A stretch of 64,000 nucleotides of DNA from Anisodus tanguticus (GCA_034509755.1 CM067552.1:11317001-11381000), one strand, 5' to 3'; numbered from the stretch's first letter, positions 1 to 12,315 are shown. Translations and numbers: made by a program. The notes: generated by a model not told the origin, from the letters alone.

Positions 1-7
1 AGCACAT

Positions 8-1060
8 TTGCCGAGGGGTTTCAAAACATCGGAGTTTACCATCTTCTCTGGCGATGACGGAAAATTCACTATCGAGCACATCGGTAGATTTACTACCCAA
101 TGCGGTGAGGCTGGCCAGAATGAGTATCACAAGTTGCAACTATTCCCTCTCTCTCTAATGGGAACAACATTCGCATGGTACTCCTCTTTGGCTCCTGATT
201 CTGTAGAAAACTGGCTGACATAGAGGGTTGTTTTCATGATAGGTTCTATTGGCCCCAACGTCAGGTTACCGTGACTGATCTAACGAATCTCAAGTAGCAG
301 GTCGATGAATCGACTGCCGATTTTATCGAGAGATTCAGAAAGAAGGTTGGAAAATGCACCATACACTTCCCAGAGTCTGAGTGTGCCCACATGATAATCA
401 ACAACATGCACCCTCAGTTAAAGGAGAAGTTGGTGGGAAACTCCTGCTCGGACCTGAGCTAGTTAGCCAAAGTATGTCCAGGAGAAAGAACGGAGAAGAG
501 CCAGCCGAAATCTAGGCGCCCACTTGGTATCCATCATTGAAACGAATGAGTCCGACTCAGAGTCAGCCGACTGCGCAGTAGACGTAATGGTGGTCGAGAT
601 TGTTAGGGGTAAGGTTTACTCTTGCCCAGCCTTGAAAGTCGTAAAAGGCAAGGAGACGAGTTCATCCAATTACAGGGTCGGTTACTCATTTGACATCACG
701 AAGGCAAATCAGATCTTTGATCATCTGCTCAAAGATAAACATATTCGGCTGCTTGATGGTTATAGGATTCCACCTACCGAGGAACTCAAAGATAAGAAGT
801 ACTGCAAGTGGCACAATTCATACAGCCACTCTACTTCTAATTGTATAGTCTTCAGAAAAGAGATCCAAAAGGGCATCAAAGAGGGGAGGTTTAAGCTAGC
901 CGACAAGAGTATGGCTGAAATGTCCATTGATACCGACCCCTTTCCGGCGATACCAATATCTATGGTATCTTTTGTTAAGCCCGATGATTTAAGGGACACC
1001 AAAGAGAGACAACCGATGAAAAGGATGTGGGTCCTAAAAAAACCTACCAAAGGGGAGTAG
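8..1060 (+). pseudogene. gypsy gag, broken
   Basis: The first segment (8-223) reads as a capsid-like gag region that ends at a stop. The same protein continues out of frame over 240-520. A second open segment (524-1060, 178 aa) holds the gag C-terminus: an S-F-D-I-T-K box near residue 55, then a knuckle with C94, H97, H102 and C107 (KYCKWHNSYSHSTSNC) that would bind RNA. At least two frame interruptions make it non-functional. The product would have formed the virus-like particle of the retrotransposon. 1061-1836 is a weakly conserved linker toward the protease, with an open stretch at 1321-1683 but no domain I recognise. Confidence 0.7.
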
Positions 1061-1836
1061 GCCATGAGGACCTCTGTGTTGAACCGGTTAGGCAGCCTAT
1101 ATGACATTCGTGATGACAGGCAACCAGCTAGGAGCAGCTTTCATTGCCGCCCTGAATACTCGAGGGACGTTGAATGAGAACTTCAGGAACAAACCATGAG
1201 GTTCAGAAGGGTCCCTATCGGCACAGGCATAAGCTTGGGGGGCAAGTACGGATGCCAACCAACCGGTAGCCGAGCATGCATCGAATAGATGAAGAACCAC
1301 TCCTTAAAACCAAATAGAGGGTGGTCGAGTTTAACGTAAATGAGAGTGTTTCGTCCTTACGTATCACGACGAGAAATGAGAACCAGACGAGACCTAGGAG
1401 AATGATTAAACCAGCCGCCAACACAGAAGAGGGGAAGTGGTATGTCAATCAGTCTTCCGAAAAAAAAGAGGCACCAACGAGAGTCACATCCAGGACTCAG
1501 AAAAGAAGGATGCAACGTGCCAAGGCCTTGCGTAAGATGCAACAGACATTGCATCTAATTTCCAACACTAAGGCAGTCGAAAATCATGAGATTCCTGAGT
1601 CTGCCGTAACCGAGGCTATCGAGCAGGCATTCGACTCAGTTGCTTCAGGGGCAATGTCGCCTGAAGGAGAGACGTTGGGTTAACCAGAGCTGGATGAACA
1701 ACCTACCGATAACTCGACAGAGGAACCCCGACAAGAGAACGTGGCCCCGGATGGACCTCTAACCAAGGCAATCCCACAGATCGTGTAGAGGATTTAGTTA
1801 GGGGATCCAGAGCCGATACCCATTTGTCTCCAGGAA

Positions 1837-2415
1837 ATGGAAGTTATGAGCTTCTGGTCAGCTGAATTGGATAAAGGAGGGGACTCCATCCTTGATTTAT
1901 TTAGCCATGACCTGTTTGATGAGATGTGGGCAAACATTGAAATAGTCAGCCTAATCTCATGTGAGTTCTGGGTCAGCCGCTCAGCGCAGGACATCCTAGA
2001 AAGTGATGTTTATGTAGAAGACGCAGAATGGGCAATAATAGTCGATATCCCAGCTAGGGACACTTTAAGCACCGTATTTGGTGCACCTACAGAAGATATG
2101 GTTAAACACTTTAAACCCCTTTACGTCAAGGCTTACAATAACCGCAAAATTATTAGTAGGGTGTTTGTCGACAATGGGGCTGTGCTGAATGTGATGCCGC
2201 TGCTTACCTTAAAGGATTTTAACAAAAAAAAGGAGGATCTCATCCCAACTAACATGAAAATAGCTAGCTTTATGGGAAAAGCCTCTGAAGCATTGGGGAT
2301 TCTAGTAGCAGAAATCATTGTAGGTCCTAAGACGATCAGGTCTGCCTTCTTTGTAATAGATGGCAAGTCGTCCTACAACATTCTGCTGGGCAGGGACTGG
2401 ATTCATACCAGCTGA
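1837..2415 (+). pseudogene. gypsy aspartic protease region
   Basis: An open stretch of 192 codons contains SRVFVDNGAVLNVMPLLTL, the region that normally carries the catalytic D-T/S-G triad of retroviral-type proteases. Here the triad reads D-N-G. It ends with YNILLGRDWIHTS, the conserved flap and C-terminal protease block of plant gypsy elements. It would have processed the Gag-Pol polyprotein. The reading frame stops right after the block and the following reverse transcriptase is absent. The family assignment is firm; the lineage within gypsy is less so. Confidence 0.7.
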
Positions 2416-3019
2416 TGCCTTCCTTCTACCATGCATTAAAATCTCATCTTTTGGGAAGGAGACAAGATAGAATTCGTCCCAGCAGATAATAACTTGTTCC
2501 GACTAGGGGTTCAGAACGTAGAGGTTGTCCTCTATTCACCCTATGTGGCTCCCATAGCCGTCACGAAGCAGTATGAAGAAGGATCTTGGGAATCCTGTCA
2601 TCTTACCTCGCGAGAGTTTGAAATAAAATAATTAACTGAACCACGACTTACCTTGGAGAATTGAAATGGTTGAGGAAACCCAACTCATATGTGACCTATG
2701 GCATCGGCTAACCGCTCTAAGTTCTAAGGCGAGGATAGCTGAGGCATCGCAGATGTGGAACGACGACAGAAAACCAGACCTGGTGGCCAACAACATTTGA
2801 GCTGCCGATAGGAATTTTACGCATAGCGTTTGTCTTTGTTCTACGCTTTTACAAAACTCGAGTGTTATTTTATACCCCATGTTGTGTATGTTTTGTGCAA
2901 AGTTTGAATAAACTCATTTTATAAAGACATGTCTTAAATTAAATGAGCAATCAGAAACTCCAAATCTACAGCTACGGGGAAGACATCCTATCAGCTAAAC
3001 CTATGGCCAAGATACAGTG
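2416..3019 (+). other. gypsy internal deletion junction
   Basis: This stretch holds the short tail after the protease (about 2430-2560, matching frame with several stops), then sequence I cannot assign. The RT, RNase H and integrase core expected here, about 2.5 kb, are missing. No gene is visible. Confidence 0.5.
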
Positions 3020-3436
3020 TTGCCATTGGAAATTAATGTCAAATCCTTACGGGTGGCCAATCAGAACTCTCTAAGTTTAGAGGAGTATCAACATGCCATG
3101 CTAATGGAGTTAGACTAGCTAGATGAAGATCGACTGATGGCCCTAGAAAAAATCGAAGCCGGTAAACATAAAATGGCTAAAGCATACAACAAACATGTTA
3201 AGCCTAATAGGTTTGCCGAAGGAGACTTAGTTTGGAAAACCATTTTGCCGATTGGGATGAAAGATCGTAAATTCGGCAAATGGTTACCAAATTGGGAAAG
3301 ACCTTTCATAGTAAGCCAATGGATCGCCGGCAACGCATATCGACTGATAAACATGCATGACGAAGAAATGGACAGGAATGTAAACAACAAGTATCTAAAA
3401 AAGTACTATCCTTTGATTTGGGGCATGCATGAATAA
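3020..3436 (+). pseudogene. gypsy integrase C-terminus
   Basis: Reading from about 3020, the frame runs through LPLEINVKSLRV, a stop near 3115, then an open segment at 3137-3436. That segment has the basic KMAKAYNKHVKPNRF stretch and the GDLVWK...GKWLPNWERPFIVSQ block typical of the C-terminal DNA-binding part of gypsy integrases, ending in NNKYLKKYYP. The catalytic DDE core is not present in the window. It is a fragment and cannot be functional. Confidence 0.75.
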
Positions 3437-4173
3437 ACGACAACCACATAACTGCTGCTTGTCGCACAAAATAGGTTAATTCCCTCCGACGGGAGATATA
3501 TGGCTAAATGACAGCCATAGATCGGCTGCCCTGTCACAAACTACAGAGAAAGCCATTTCTTTCACACGCATGTGTCATAAGGTTGGTCACACTGCTCAGG
3601 TGAAGAAACGTCATCCCAAGTGGTCAAAGATAATGGCTCATCAGATCTGCGGAATTTATTCTTAATTTGCTCAGGAATGCTGAGAGCAATGCTGAAGTTA
3701 AAGGGTGGGATATGGATTCCCACATCCAAGTAAACCAATCACAAAAATAGAGGCGCACATACCCGAGCCCGGCGTTACAATGAAACTCAAATTCCGACAG
3801 TGCGGCAGCATCAAAAGGACCCATGCGCCTCTATTCGCTTCTGTGACCCACTTCACTTGGTCCAGCCAACCCAAATAATGAGCGACCTTAGCCGGCCAAG
3901 CACGAAGGTTAGCCGAACAGCAGCCGCCGGTGAACCAGTCACAAGTAGAAAGAAAGTCATGGTTTATCGGGCTGAGGTACCGAAACAAGAGAGAATCACC
4001 TTGTTCCAGTCCACCGTACGGAGTCAGAACCAACTGTTCATCAACGAAGGCCAAGGCAGGGTCAGGTCACTATCGGCTAATATGATTTTTCCTGATCTTC
4101 GAGATAAAAAAAATGAAGCCATGTTTCTGAATTAAAAAAGGGCCAAAGATTAGGTGAGAAACCTATGGGGGGA
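3437..4173 (+). other. gypsy 3' untranslated region and polypurine tract
   Basis: This is non-coding space between the integrase and the LTR. It ends in a purine-rich tract (ATGGGGGGA, 4165-4173) directly before TG, the expected primer for plus-strand DNA synthesis. A 111-codon open stretch at 3800-4135 shows no recognisable domain. Confidence 0.5.
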
Positions 4174-5154
4174 TGCCTTTCCTTAAATAACCTTCAGAGG
4201 TGCGAATGAGATTAATTTATTATTTTTAAAAGCACGGCCGAAAATCATTAGAATCAATTCATGGTAATAGAGACACCTCGGTTAAAGGGGAAACACATTT
4301 CAAAAAGTGATCATCATTGCATGCATTGGAGACAAGACGATTGAAGTGACATGCGCGGCTGTCAGACTGAAACGACGGCTACTTTCAGATACATCAACTC
4401 AATAGTCACACTCGAGTTAATTTATGGGGCAATTGTTAACACTCAAAAATAATTTAAGTATTTAGCCGAATTCCGTGACAATCGAACTGTTCCAGAGCTG
4501 AATTTACTCCTAGCCCTCGACTACAAGAACTTCATCGGCTACTATGGCATTTTAGCCGAGTTGTTAGTTATAGGTACGACTGGGACCCACTCAGATGCAC
4601 ACGCCTCAACGACCAAGTCAAAAATGTTTCCGGATCCCTAGAAGCGATAACAGGCAAAAACAGCTAAAAGAAAGGGCCATTATCCGAGCAAGAGGAGTAG
4701 AGAGCGAGAAAATCGGCACCACCTCCCCCATAGTCGGCCATTGAACTTAGTGGTTAACTTGATGGCTGACATGGGGGGGATCACGTTGTATAATATTTTT
4801 CCTTTTTTGTACTATAAATAGGATCATTCTTTGTATATACACACACAACCAATTAATCACAACTCAATTTTTATCTATATTTATCATTTGCTTTACTGTA
4901 CTCAGCGCATTCATGTTTCTTACCTCTTAGTTTACTCATACCACCGTCCTAACGCTTTCTGGAGTAGTTGGGGAACCCATTGCTGGAAATTAGAGTTCCG
5001 TTTGCAGCCTAAATCGCTTAAGTTAAGGAATCAATTTGTCTCCCGATACGGTCAGCCGATAAAACGACAGAGAACAAAATTTGGGGAGAGAACAACTTCT
5101 ATCACCACCCCAATAACCAAACTAAAGAAGCGCAGAACCTTAGCCATATGACAG
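4174..5154 (+). repeat. 3' LTR of gypsy remnant (estimated)
   Basis: The LTR begins with TGCC immediately after the polypurine tract. It carries promoter-like sequence near 4.8 kb and would end at a CA around 5153-5154. Only the left edge is well supported. Short GCCGA/TCGGC words recur throughout the LTR and the preceding internal region. Confidence 0.45.
4813..4820 (+). promoter_or_regulatory. TATA box of gypsy LTR
   Basis: TATAAATA lies in an AT-rich context and is followed about 30 bases downstream by a CA-rich likely start region. This is a typical U3 promoter of an LTR retrotransposon. Confidence 0.5.
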
Positions 5155-5354
5155 AAAAATAAGATAAGTAAACTCTTTATGAACCCTTAAATTGAGAAAA
5201 CAATCTTTAATTTATCAAATCTCTTTGGTGGCATTGGATGGCCATTGTAGCTTTTCGCTGTAATTCGGAGCCAACAATAGTAAAGATTTTGAACTATAAT
5301 CATTTGAATTTGTTTTATTCATAACTTGAAATCTGAAGTTTTGTTATGCTTAAA

Positions 5355-5903
5355 CTAAAGATATGCTTAAGGCGTGTACATAATCGTCAGTGTTCATATC
5401 TTTAAGTATCAGGCCGTTGCTAGGGTAGTGTGGTTGTATTCATTGTTCTAATTTTGCGGACGATTGCGTTGGTTGTTATTATGAATACAACTCAATTCTT
5501 CACACCAAAAAAAGGATTGAGAATTTGTAGTCTCATGGTATGGTAACTGTGTTGGTGGTCTTAAAATTGAAGAAGGCAGTGGACACAAAATGCAGCAAGA
5601 GGAGGAAAGAGGAAGATTTGTGGTCGAAAGAGCCCCATTTGTTTTCTTCTGTTTTTTTGTTTTGGTCGATTTTATTTGTCGAGAAAACAAACAACGGTAG
5701 AAAGAAGAATGAAGGAGTGAAGGAAAAAAATAGAAAAAAACAAAGATATTTTTATGCATTTCACGCTCCAAAAAGATGTGTGCGTGTCAGCAAAAAGTGT
5801 TCAATTGACACATTAAAACTTATAGCAAGTTTAAGTGCCTCCATATGTATTCAACCTAATATTATATTATATATATAAGTACACGCCTTAAGCATATCTT
5901 TAG
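5355..5903. repeat. Pair of perfect 25-bp inverted repeats, 499 bp apart
   Basis: CTAAAGATATGCTTAAGGCG TGTAC at 5355-5379 is repeated exactly in reverse complement at 5879-5903. The interior is AT-rich with no convincing gene. No clear target duplication is visible outside the repeats, so this is either a MITE-like element with decayed flanks or a foldback unit. Outside it, 5155-5354 and 5904-6173 show nothing I can assign. Confidence 0.6.
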
Positions 5904-6181
5904 ATGGCTACTCAATTATTTGTAGTTCTCTTAAGTTATTTATTTTTATTTTATATCTAAAAAATCACTCAAATATTGATATTACACCTAGAAAGACACC
6001 CAAGTAATTTAGATTTATTTTTTCATTAGATTTTATTGACATAAATATTTTATTTTAACAAAAAAATTTATAAAAGAAAAGGCTATCCATTTTTATTATT
6101 TTATTGATCTGCTTCACTTGGCCAACCTATTAAAACTACATATGGGTCAGGTATGTCTTTCAAACTGATGCTTATTGCTTC

Positions 6182-7062
6182 TAGGGATGGCAATTGGGTG
6201 GGGCGGGGCGGGGCGGGGTGCGGGTACCCCCTCCCTGCACCCGTACTCGTCAGAAAGTTTTATACCCGTCACCTGTGGCGGGTACATTTTCAACATTCAT
6301 ATCAGGCTTGGTGAATATATTCCTAGATCCACACCCGCTCCACCACTCAAGTAGATATCCGTCACTCGCCAATACCGTTTGTATTCGCCAATCATATTTT
6401 GTAATCAATTCATTTGTCATTTTATCAACCTGCCAATAGATGAGAATTATCTACTATTACTATATTGTATCTACTACTACTATACTGTACCAATATAGCA
6501 AATTGGCAACACAACCAACATACTTCTCAATTAGCGATCAAACCCAAAACAAAATAGTCTTATAAATTAAATTAGTACATTATATAAACACGACAAACTA
6601 CATAAAAAAACTAATGTCTCCATAAATACTTAAAGCAATACAAAAATCTCAACCGATACACACAACATTTGCTCCCGTATCCATTCTTGTATCATATTAA
6701 TCCTCAAAATCACATTTTTCCATCTCCTTGACATCACCACCACATGTATAATGTATACTCAACATTTTCTCCCTTATCCATTCATTATTATTGGGCTTAT
6801 GAGCTGCTAAAATTATGTGTGCCAAATTATTTGGCTTTAGATAAATATAAAGTTGTATAAATAAAATTATAGTTGGCGAGTATAAGGCGGGCGGGTGAAT
6901 TTAGGGCGGGCGGTTGGATGCGGGGCGGGGGAGGCGGGTATAACTGCAAATCCACCACCTACCCATACCCGCCTACTACCCGCCAAAGTTATACCCATAC
7001 CCGCCCCAACTGGAGCGGGTGCGGTGCGAAATCCGTAAAATTATACCCACCCGCTCTCCCTA
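6182..7062. mobile_element. Non-autonomous hAT element (GGGGCGGG subterminal arrays)
   Basis: The left end reads TAGGGATGGCAATTGGG and the right end in reverse complement TAGGGAGAGCGGGTGGG, similar to Ac-type hAT termini. Flanking 8-mers are ATTGCTTC (6174-6181) and CTTGCTTC (7063-7070), an 8-bp duplication with one mismatch. Both ends carry iterated GGGGCGGG/GGCGGG words for about 150 bases. The AT-rich middle has no transposase, so the 881-bp element would need a transposase in trans. In the hAT family such subterminal arrays are transposase binding sites. Confidence 0.85.
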
Positions 7063-7070
7063 CTTGCTTC

Positions 7071-7807
7071 TACTAATCCATAATTGTTGCAAGTAAACTT
7101 GGAAGATTGTCATCTATAATGGCGTCTCTTCAATTGTGAATTTGATTTTGACAATTATATTATTATATTTTTTGAAGTATATGTTAGGATTTTACGAATA
7201 AATGTGAATGAGAAATGGTTCTTTTGCACATTTTCATAAAAAAGACTTCACACGCAAATCAATAATTTAGCTCAATTTGGACTTTAACATTTCTTGATTT
7301 TAGTTATAGTATGATAGTACAAAACTCTCTTTTGAGATCACCGAGTCACTTGTTTATATATGAATACTTTTTATACTGTTATTATTGATGAAGGAGAAAG
7401 ATAAGTTCTAAGTTTATGTATTTCCTCTTTATTTTTTCTTGAAGAAAGGTCCATATATACCCTTGGACCATGCGAAATGATCATTTATGTCTTTCTTCAA
7501 TTAAAATCAAACGCTTATGATACTAATTATTTTCAGTTAGTTGAGAGTCATGTGATTTGTGGTGCTAATTCGTTTTTTCTTTATGATAATTTCGTAACAA
7601 CAAGGGCAATACTTATTAACGAAGGGAAAAGAAAAGACAATTTCTTACAATTACAGACAAATTTGAACCTTTTCCATAACCTCCTGTAGACCACCATAAA
7701 ATTGATATGAACCTCTCATTATTAACAAACATAAGAAGCCAGTCTAAAAAATTTCATTTTATAAGTGTTTTCTGAAGTACCAAAGGAGTAAAGATAATAA
7801 TAAAAAA
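7071..7807. other. AT-rich intergenic stretch
   Basis: No gene, RNA or clear repeat is recognisable. Open frames here are short and without a known domain. Confidence 0.4.
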
Positions 7808-7878
7808 GGCATCACAGTGCATTAAGTTTTCGCTATACACAAGGTTCGGAGAAGATCCGGACCACGAGGAACTATTGT
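7808..7878 (-). repeat. Au-type SINE 3' fragment, decayed
   Basis: On the minus strand this matches the 3' half of the Au SINE copies at 39.3-39.7 kb (ACAATAG...GTGGTCCGGA...GCATAGCG...AGTGCACC), with many substitutions. It is 5'-truncated. Confidence 0.6.
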
Positions 7879-8022
7879 AAAGATAATAATAACCACCAAA
7901 ATAAAAGCAACAAAATCAATCTACTTAAAAACTAAAATATAAAAAGGACAAACATACCATTAACAAGAAGAAGTATCTTGGAAGCTAAAAATATACATGA
8001 AACAAAATCTAAAAGCTCTATT

Positions 8023-8210
8023 TTTTTTTATTTCTTATTAGATATCTGGTATCCGCATTGGAGTTTGACTAATTGGAATTTATACCGTGTAAGGCCCATT
8101 TGGGGGACATGTTCTCTATTAAAAAAAATTCCATACCCGAAGCTCGAAACCAAAATCTCTAATTAAACGAGGAGCAACCCTAACCGCTGTACCTCGTTTC
8201 ATTTGCTAGT
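8023..8210 (-). mobile_element. tRNA-derived SINE (TS/SolS type), 188 bp
   Basis: The minus strand has an A-box-like AGCGGTTAGGGTT segment, a B-box-like GGTTTCGAGCTTCGGG segment, and a body ending ATTGGAGTTTGACTAATTGG...GGATACCAGATATC before an A tail. It is bounded by a perfect 16-bp target duplication, ATCTAAAAGCTCTATT, at 8007-8022 and 8211-8226. The duplication and A tail show an L1-type retrotransposition event. The family name is from memory of Solanaceae SINEs. Confidence 0.8.
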
Positions 8211-8310
8211 ATCTAAAAGCTCTATTGAATTACTGCAAAGCTGCCTCTAACTTTTTGCAAAGGACACCACAAGCATCAACTTTATTGCCTTAAACATCAA
8301 TTTCTAATCC
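8211..8310. repeat. Direct repeat copy A (partner at 24643-24745)
   Basis: About 100 bp (ATCTAAAAGCTC...GAATTACTGC...ACTTTTTGCAAAGGACA...AAGCATCAACTT) recurs in the same orientation at 24643-24745, downstream of the GeBP-like pseudogene. Without the LINE nest between them the copies lie about 0.5 kb apart, so an old local duplication is likely. Confidence 0.75.
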
Positions 8311-8490
8311 TCAGTCGAGTTTTAAAATATACTCTCTTCATCTAAATGTACGTGACACCTTTTACTTTTCTAGCAAAGTTGAATCCAAAATTTTATTATT
8401 ATGGATTCAATCCTTACTGTTTTTATATTTTAAAATTATGTGTTCATATCTAGTATTTGTTGTAATTTCGTGAATATTTATATATAAATT
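8311..8490. other. Intergenic, with a partial Stowaway-like end
   Basis: ACTCTCTTCATCTAAATGTA CGTGACACC near 8332 resembles one Stowaway MITE terminus, but no matching second end is seen. 8479-8490 (TATATATAAATT) is the left target duplication of the LINE. Confidence 0.35.
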
Positions 8491-9244
8491 GTGTTTCTCT
8501 TCTTCTAATGCTTCTTCTCTGACACACCCCTTATTCTCTCCCTCTCATTTTCATCCCTTTTATTATCTCCATTTCAGAGGGAAAACCCCTTTCCTTTCTC
8601 ACTACAAATAAGAATCTTGCAATCTCTACTAGTTCAGTTTTTTATATTGATCGGAAAAAGACCGATGGATTTTGTCCCTACACCAATATCTGCTCCACCT
8701 CTGCACCAAAGATTTGAGCTTCAGTGAAACCCGCCACCACCGCATTATCGCCGGAGCTTCGACCTCCGGTGAACTTTTGTTTTTCCAGGTACCATAAGAT
8801 ATGTCACGACGTACATCCATGTTCTATTACGCCGTTCTCCCACCTAGCATCTGGGTACAAAAGTTTCGGCAGGAAACAGTGATTTTAGGCAGTGAACAGT
8901 GTGTTCTAGCGTCTGAACAATGATTTTCAGCGTGTGAACAAGTTCTATTAGCCTGGAGTTGGTACCTCCAGTTGCCCGTACTTAATTTTGTCCCTGTCAT
9001 TGTAGTTAAATTCTTGCGTGTTGCGTTTTATTAAATCTTGACTTTACATTCTTGTCTTTATTCTTCTTGTCGTTTGCTTTATCATTTTGGTCTGTAGTAG
9101 CCTCACTAAAGCTGGTTCCCGTGTGTGTTAACGTTAACCTTTGACTAGTATTTTTTTTCTTTAGTGGTGAATGATAGTAGACTAGGGTCATGTTCTCGGT
9201 CGGGGACGGAGGCGAGAGTTACGGGGGGTAAGGGTAATGCTAGG

Positions 9245-9710
9245 CTGAGAATAGGGTCTTGGAATATTAGAAATTTAACGGGGAAGTCCATAGAGCTAGT
9301 TAAGATTCTTAAGAAGAGGAAGATTAATATAGCCTATGTCTAGGAGATCAAATGGGTAGGACCTAAGGCTAAGGATGTAGACGGGTATAAGCTATGGTTC
9401 TCGGGTAGGTCGAAGTATAGGAATGGGGTAGGTATTTTGGTAGACAGCGAGCTAAGGGATCAAGTGGTAGAGGTTAGGAGGGTCAATGACAGGATGATGG
9501 CGATTAAGTTGGTAGTTGGAGGGTGCACTATGAACATTATTAGTGCATATGCGCCGCAAACGGGCTTGAATGAGGAGGAGAAAAGGCATTTCTGGGAAGA
9601 TTTGGATGAAGTGGTAGGAGGTATACCACCCATTGAGAAGTTATTTGTATGAGGGAATTTCAATGGACATATCGGGGCACTTCCGGGGGGTTATGACGAC
9701 GTGCATGGAG
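9245..9710 (+). pseudogene. LINE endonuclease domain, broken
   Basis: The translation shows LRIGSWNIRNL, YV(stop)EIKW, a GVGILV segment, NIISAYAPQ and GNFNGHIG, in the order of the exonuclease-endonuclease-phosphatase fold of RTE LINEs. The catalytic E and the SAYAPQ motif are kept. The usual GDFN is GNFN, and an in-frame stop precedes EIKW. The longest intact piece is 9437-9652. It would nick target DNA for reverse transcription but is inactive here. Confidence 0.8.
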
Positions 9711-11956
9711 GTTTTGGCCTTAGGGATAGGAGCGAGGGAGGCGTCTCACTTTTGGAGTTTGATAGAGTTTTTGGGATGGTGATAGCCAATTCAAGGTTCC
9801 TGAAGAAGGAGGAGCATTTAGTGACTTTCCGAAGCTTGGTGGCTAAGACTCAAATATACATTTTGCTCCTTAGGAAGGTTGACAAATGTCTTTGTAAATA
9901 CTGCAAGGTTATTCCGAAGGAGGATCTTACAACCCGATATAAGATTTTGGTGATGGATTTAGAGATCAAGATGGAGAAGAAGAAGAGGGTTGTGGATGAT
10001 AGGTTAAGAATCAAATGGGAGAGTTTGTTCATGGCTAGTGCAAAGGAGATGAGAGAGAGGTTGATGGCCAAAGAGGCTTGGGGGAGTAGTAGGGATGCGA
10101 CTAGGATGTGGGATAAGACGGTCAGTTGCATTCGAGAGGTTGCTAGAGAAGTGCTAGGGGTCTCGCGGGGTATCTGTGGTGAGCATCGAGAGGACTGGTG
10201 GTGGAATGGTAAAGTTCAAGAGAAGGTGGAAGCAAAAAAATGGCATATGCAAAATTGGTAGAAAGCAAGGATGAGGTGGAGAAATAGACGAATAGGGAAT
10301 TATATAAGATGGCGTGGAAAAAGGAAAAGCTAGCAGCAAAAATAGCGGCGAAAACATCGGCTTTTGAACGTCTATATGTGGAATTAAAGGAAAAAACCTA
10401 GGATAAGAAGTTGTACATACTACCCAATGAGAGGGAGAGGAGGGCCTGGGACTTAGATTACCTGACGTGCATCAAGGATGATGACGGAGGTGACTGTCTT
10501 ACTTCCATAAACTCTTAAATGAAAAAGAAGATAGAGACATTGTGCTGGGAGATATGGAGCACTCTGGTAGGTACCAAGATTTTGGGTATTGTGAAAACAT
10601 TAAGGTTGATGAGGTTCAAGGTGTTGTTCGCAGGATACGCAGAGGACGAGCAATCGGGACTGATGAGATCCTAATTGAATTTTGGAAGAGCTCAGGTAAG
10701 GCAGATTTAGAGTGGCTGACAGAGTTGTTTAACATCATTTTTAAGATGGCGAGAATTCCCGAAGAATGGAGGTGGAGTACAATGATTCATCTGTATAAGA
10801 ACAAAAGTGATATCAGTATTGCAACAACTATAGGGGTATCAAGCTGCTAAGCCACACTATGAAAGTTTGGAAAAGAGTCATGGAGATAAGAGTGATAAAA
10901 GGCGTGTCTATCACCGAGAATCAATTTGGATTCATACCGGGGCGTTCGACTACATAATCCATTCATCTTATTAGAAGGTTGGTGGAGCAGTATAGGGAGA
11001 GGAAGATAGACTTACATCGACCTCGAGAAGGCATACGACAAAGTCCCTAAGGAGGTTCTATGGAGATGTTTGGAGGTTAGAAGTAAACCTATGACATACA
11101 CTAGGGCAATCAAGGATATGTATGATGGAGCCAAGACCAGGGTACAGGCAGGAGGAGGAGACTCGAAGCACTCCCAGTGATGATGGAGCTGCACCTAGGA
11201 TCAACTCTTAGCCCATTCCTATTTTCCTTGGTGATGGATGGACTAACGCGACAAATCCAAGGGGAGGTGCCATGGTGTATGTTATTCGTTGATGACATAG
11301 TCCTGATTGATGAGACTCACAACGGAGTGACCGCTAAGCTGGAGGTTTGGAGATAGACTGTGGAGTCTAAAGGGTTCAGGCTGAGTAGGACCAAGACAGA
11401 ATACTTGAAGTGCGAGTTCAGTAACGGGAGCGACCTTGAGACAGACGTAGATGTGAGGCTTGGTACTCAGGTCATTCCAAATAAATAGAGCTTCAAGTAC
11501 CTCGGGTCTATTATCCAAGAGAATGGAGAGATTGATGACGATATCACATATCGTAATGGGGCAGGGTGGATAAAATAGAAGCTCGCATCTGGAGTCATGT
11601 GCGATAAAAAGGTGCCACCGAAACTTAAAGGCAAGTTCTATAGGGTGATGGTTAGACTAATTATGTTGTATGGGGCAGAGTGTTGGGCGGTGAAGACTTC
11701 ACATACCCAAAAGATGAAAGTTGCAGAAATAAGGATGCTAAGATGTATTTGTGGGCATACAAGGAGGGATAGATTTAGAAATGATGATATCAGCAACAAA
11801 GTGGGAGTGGCCTCGGTCGAGAATAAGATGCGGGAAGCAAGGTTGAGATGGTTCGGGCACGTGCAGAGGAAAGACACAAATGCCCTAGTGCGGAGGTGTG
11901 AGAGGTTGGCTATGGATGGGTATAAGAGGGGTAGAGGTAGGCCGATGAAGTATTGA
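9711..11956 (+). pseudogene. LINE reverse transcriptase and C-terminal region, broken
   Basis: Linker and RT pieces are open at 9701-10261, 10542-10850 and 11597-11956. Visible RT motifs are VDEVQGVVRRIRRGRAIGTD, ENQFGFIPGRS (10917-10950), GSTLSPFLFSLVMD and the catalytic LFVDDIVLIDE (11281-11313). The C-terminus has MLYGAECWAVK and RLRWFGHVQRKDTNALVRRC, a block highly repeated in plant RTE LINEs and seen again at 61.1-61.4 kb. Several stops and frameshifts, including at the step before KAYDKVP, make it non-coding. Confidence 0.8.
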
Positions 11957-12315
11957 GGAGAGGTGATTAGATGAGATATGGCGCAGGTAGTCCAGCGTAG
12001 TCCTACCTACACTTACAAACTGATAGTTGTATTATTATTATTGTAGGCTTGCTTAGCCTATCATACTAATAGGCACAGTATTCCCTTGTAGTCCATTTTT
12101 GTTTGATTTATGATGCTATGTGTATTTTGTCTGTCTTATTTACTTGCATTAGTTATTGTTTTTTTTTGCTGCTTTTCTTTTTCAGAATTTGCAACCATGA
12201 CTTACTCACTTTGTTTGTCATACTTTGCTTGGGCTTGTGCTTTATCTTAAGCCGAGGGTCTCTCAGAAACAGTCTCTCTACCTACCAAGGTAGAGGTAAG
12301 GTCTGCGTACACTCT

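Larger units (their letters stand above)
1..5154 (+). mobile_element. Ty3/gypsy LTR retrotransposon remnant, 5' end outside window
   Basis: Plus-strand order of gag fragments, an aspartic-protease-like segment, an integrase C-terminus and an LTR gives the gypsy layout. The gag C-terminus with its CKWH...C knuckle and the YNILLGRDWIH protease segment resemble plant Tat-lineage elements; the lineage is inference. Stop codons and frame changes interrupt every domain. RT, RNase H and the integrase core are missing, because the protease tail near 2.5 kb is followed within about 550 bases by the integrase C-terminus. The 5' LTR lies left of the window. The right edge (a CA at 5153-5154) is a guess, because no second LTR is available for comparison. 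Confidence 0.8.

Noticed and set aside
3624..4135. Frames of 66-118 codons near the gypsy LTR
   Set aside because: No homology recognised; consistent with decayed retrotransposon 3' sequence.
5448..5878. Two overlapping frames of about 110 codons
   Set aside because: Low-complexity Lys/Ser/Phe-rich translations of AT-rich DNA, no domain, no promoter.
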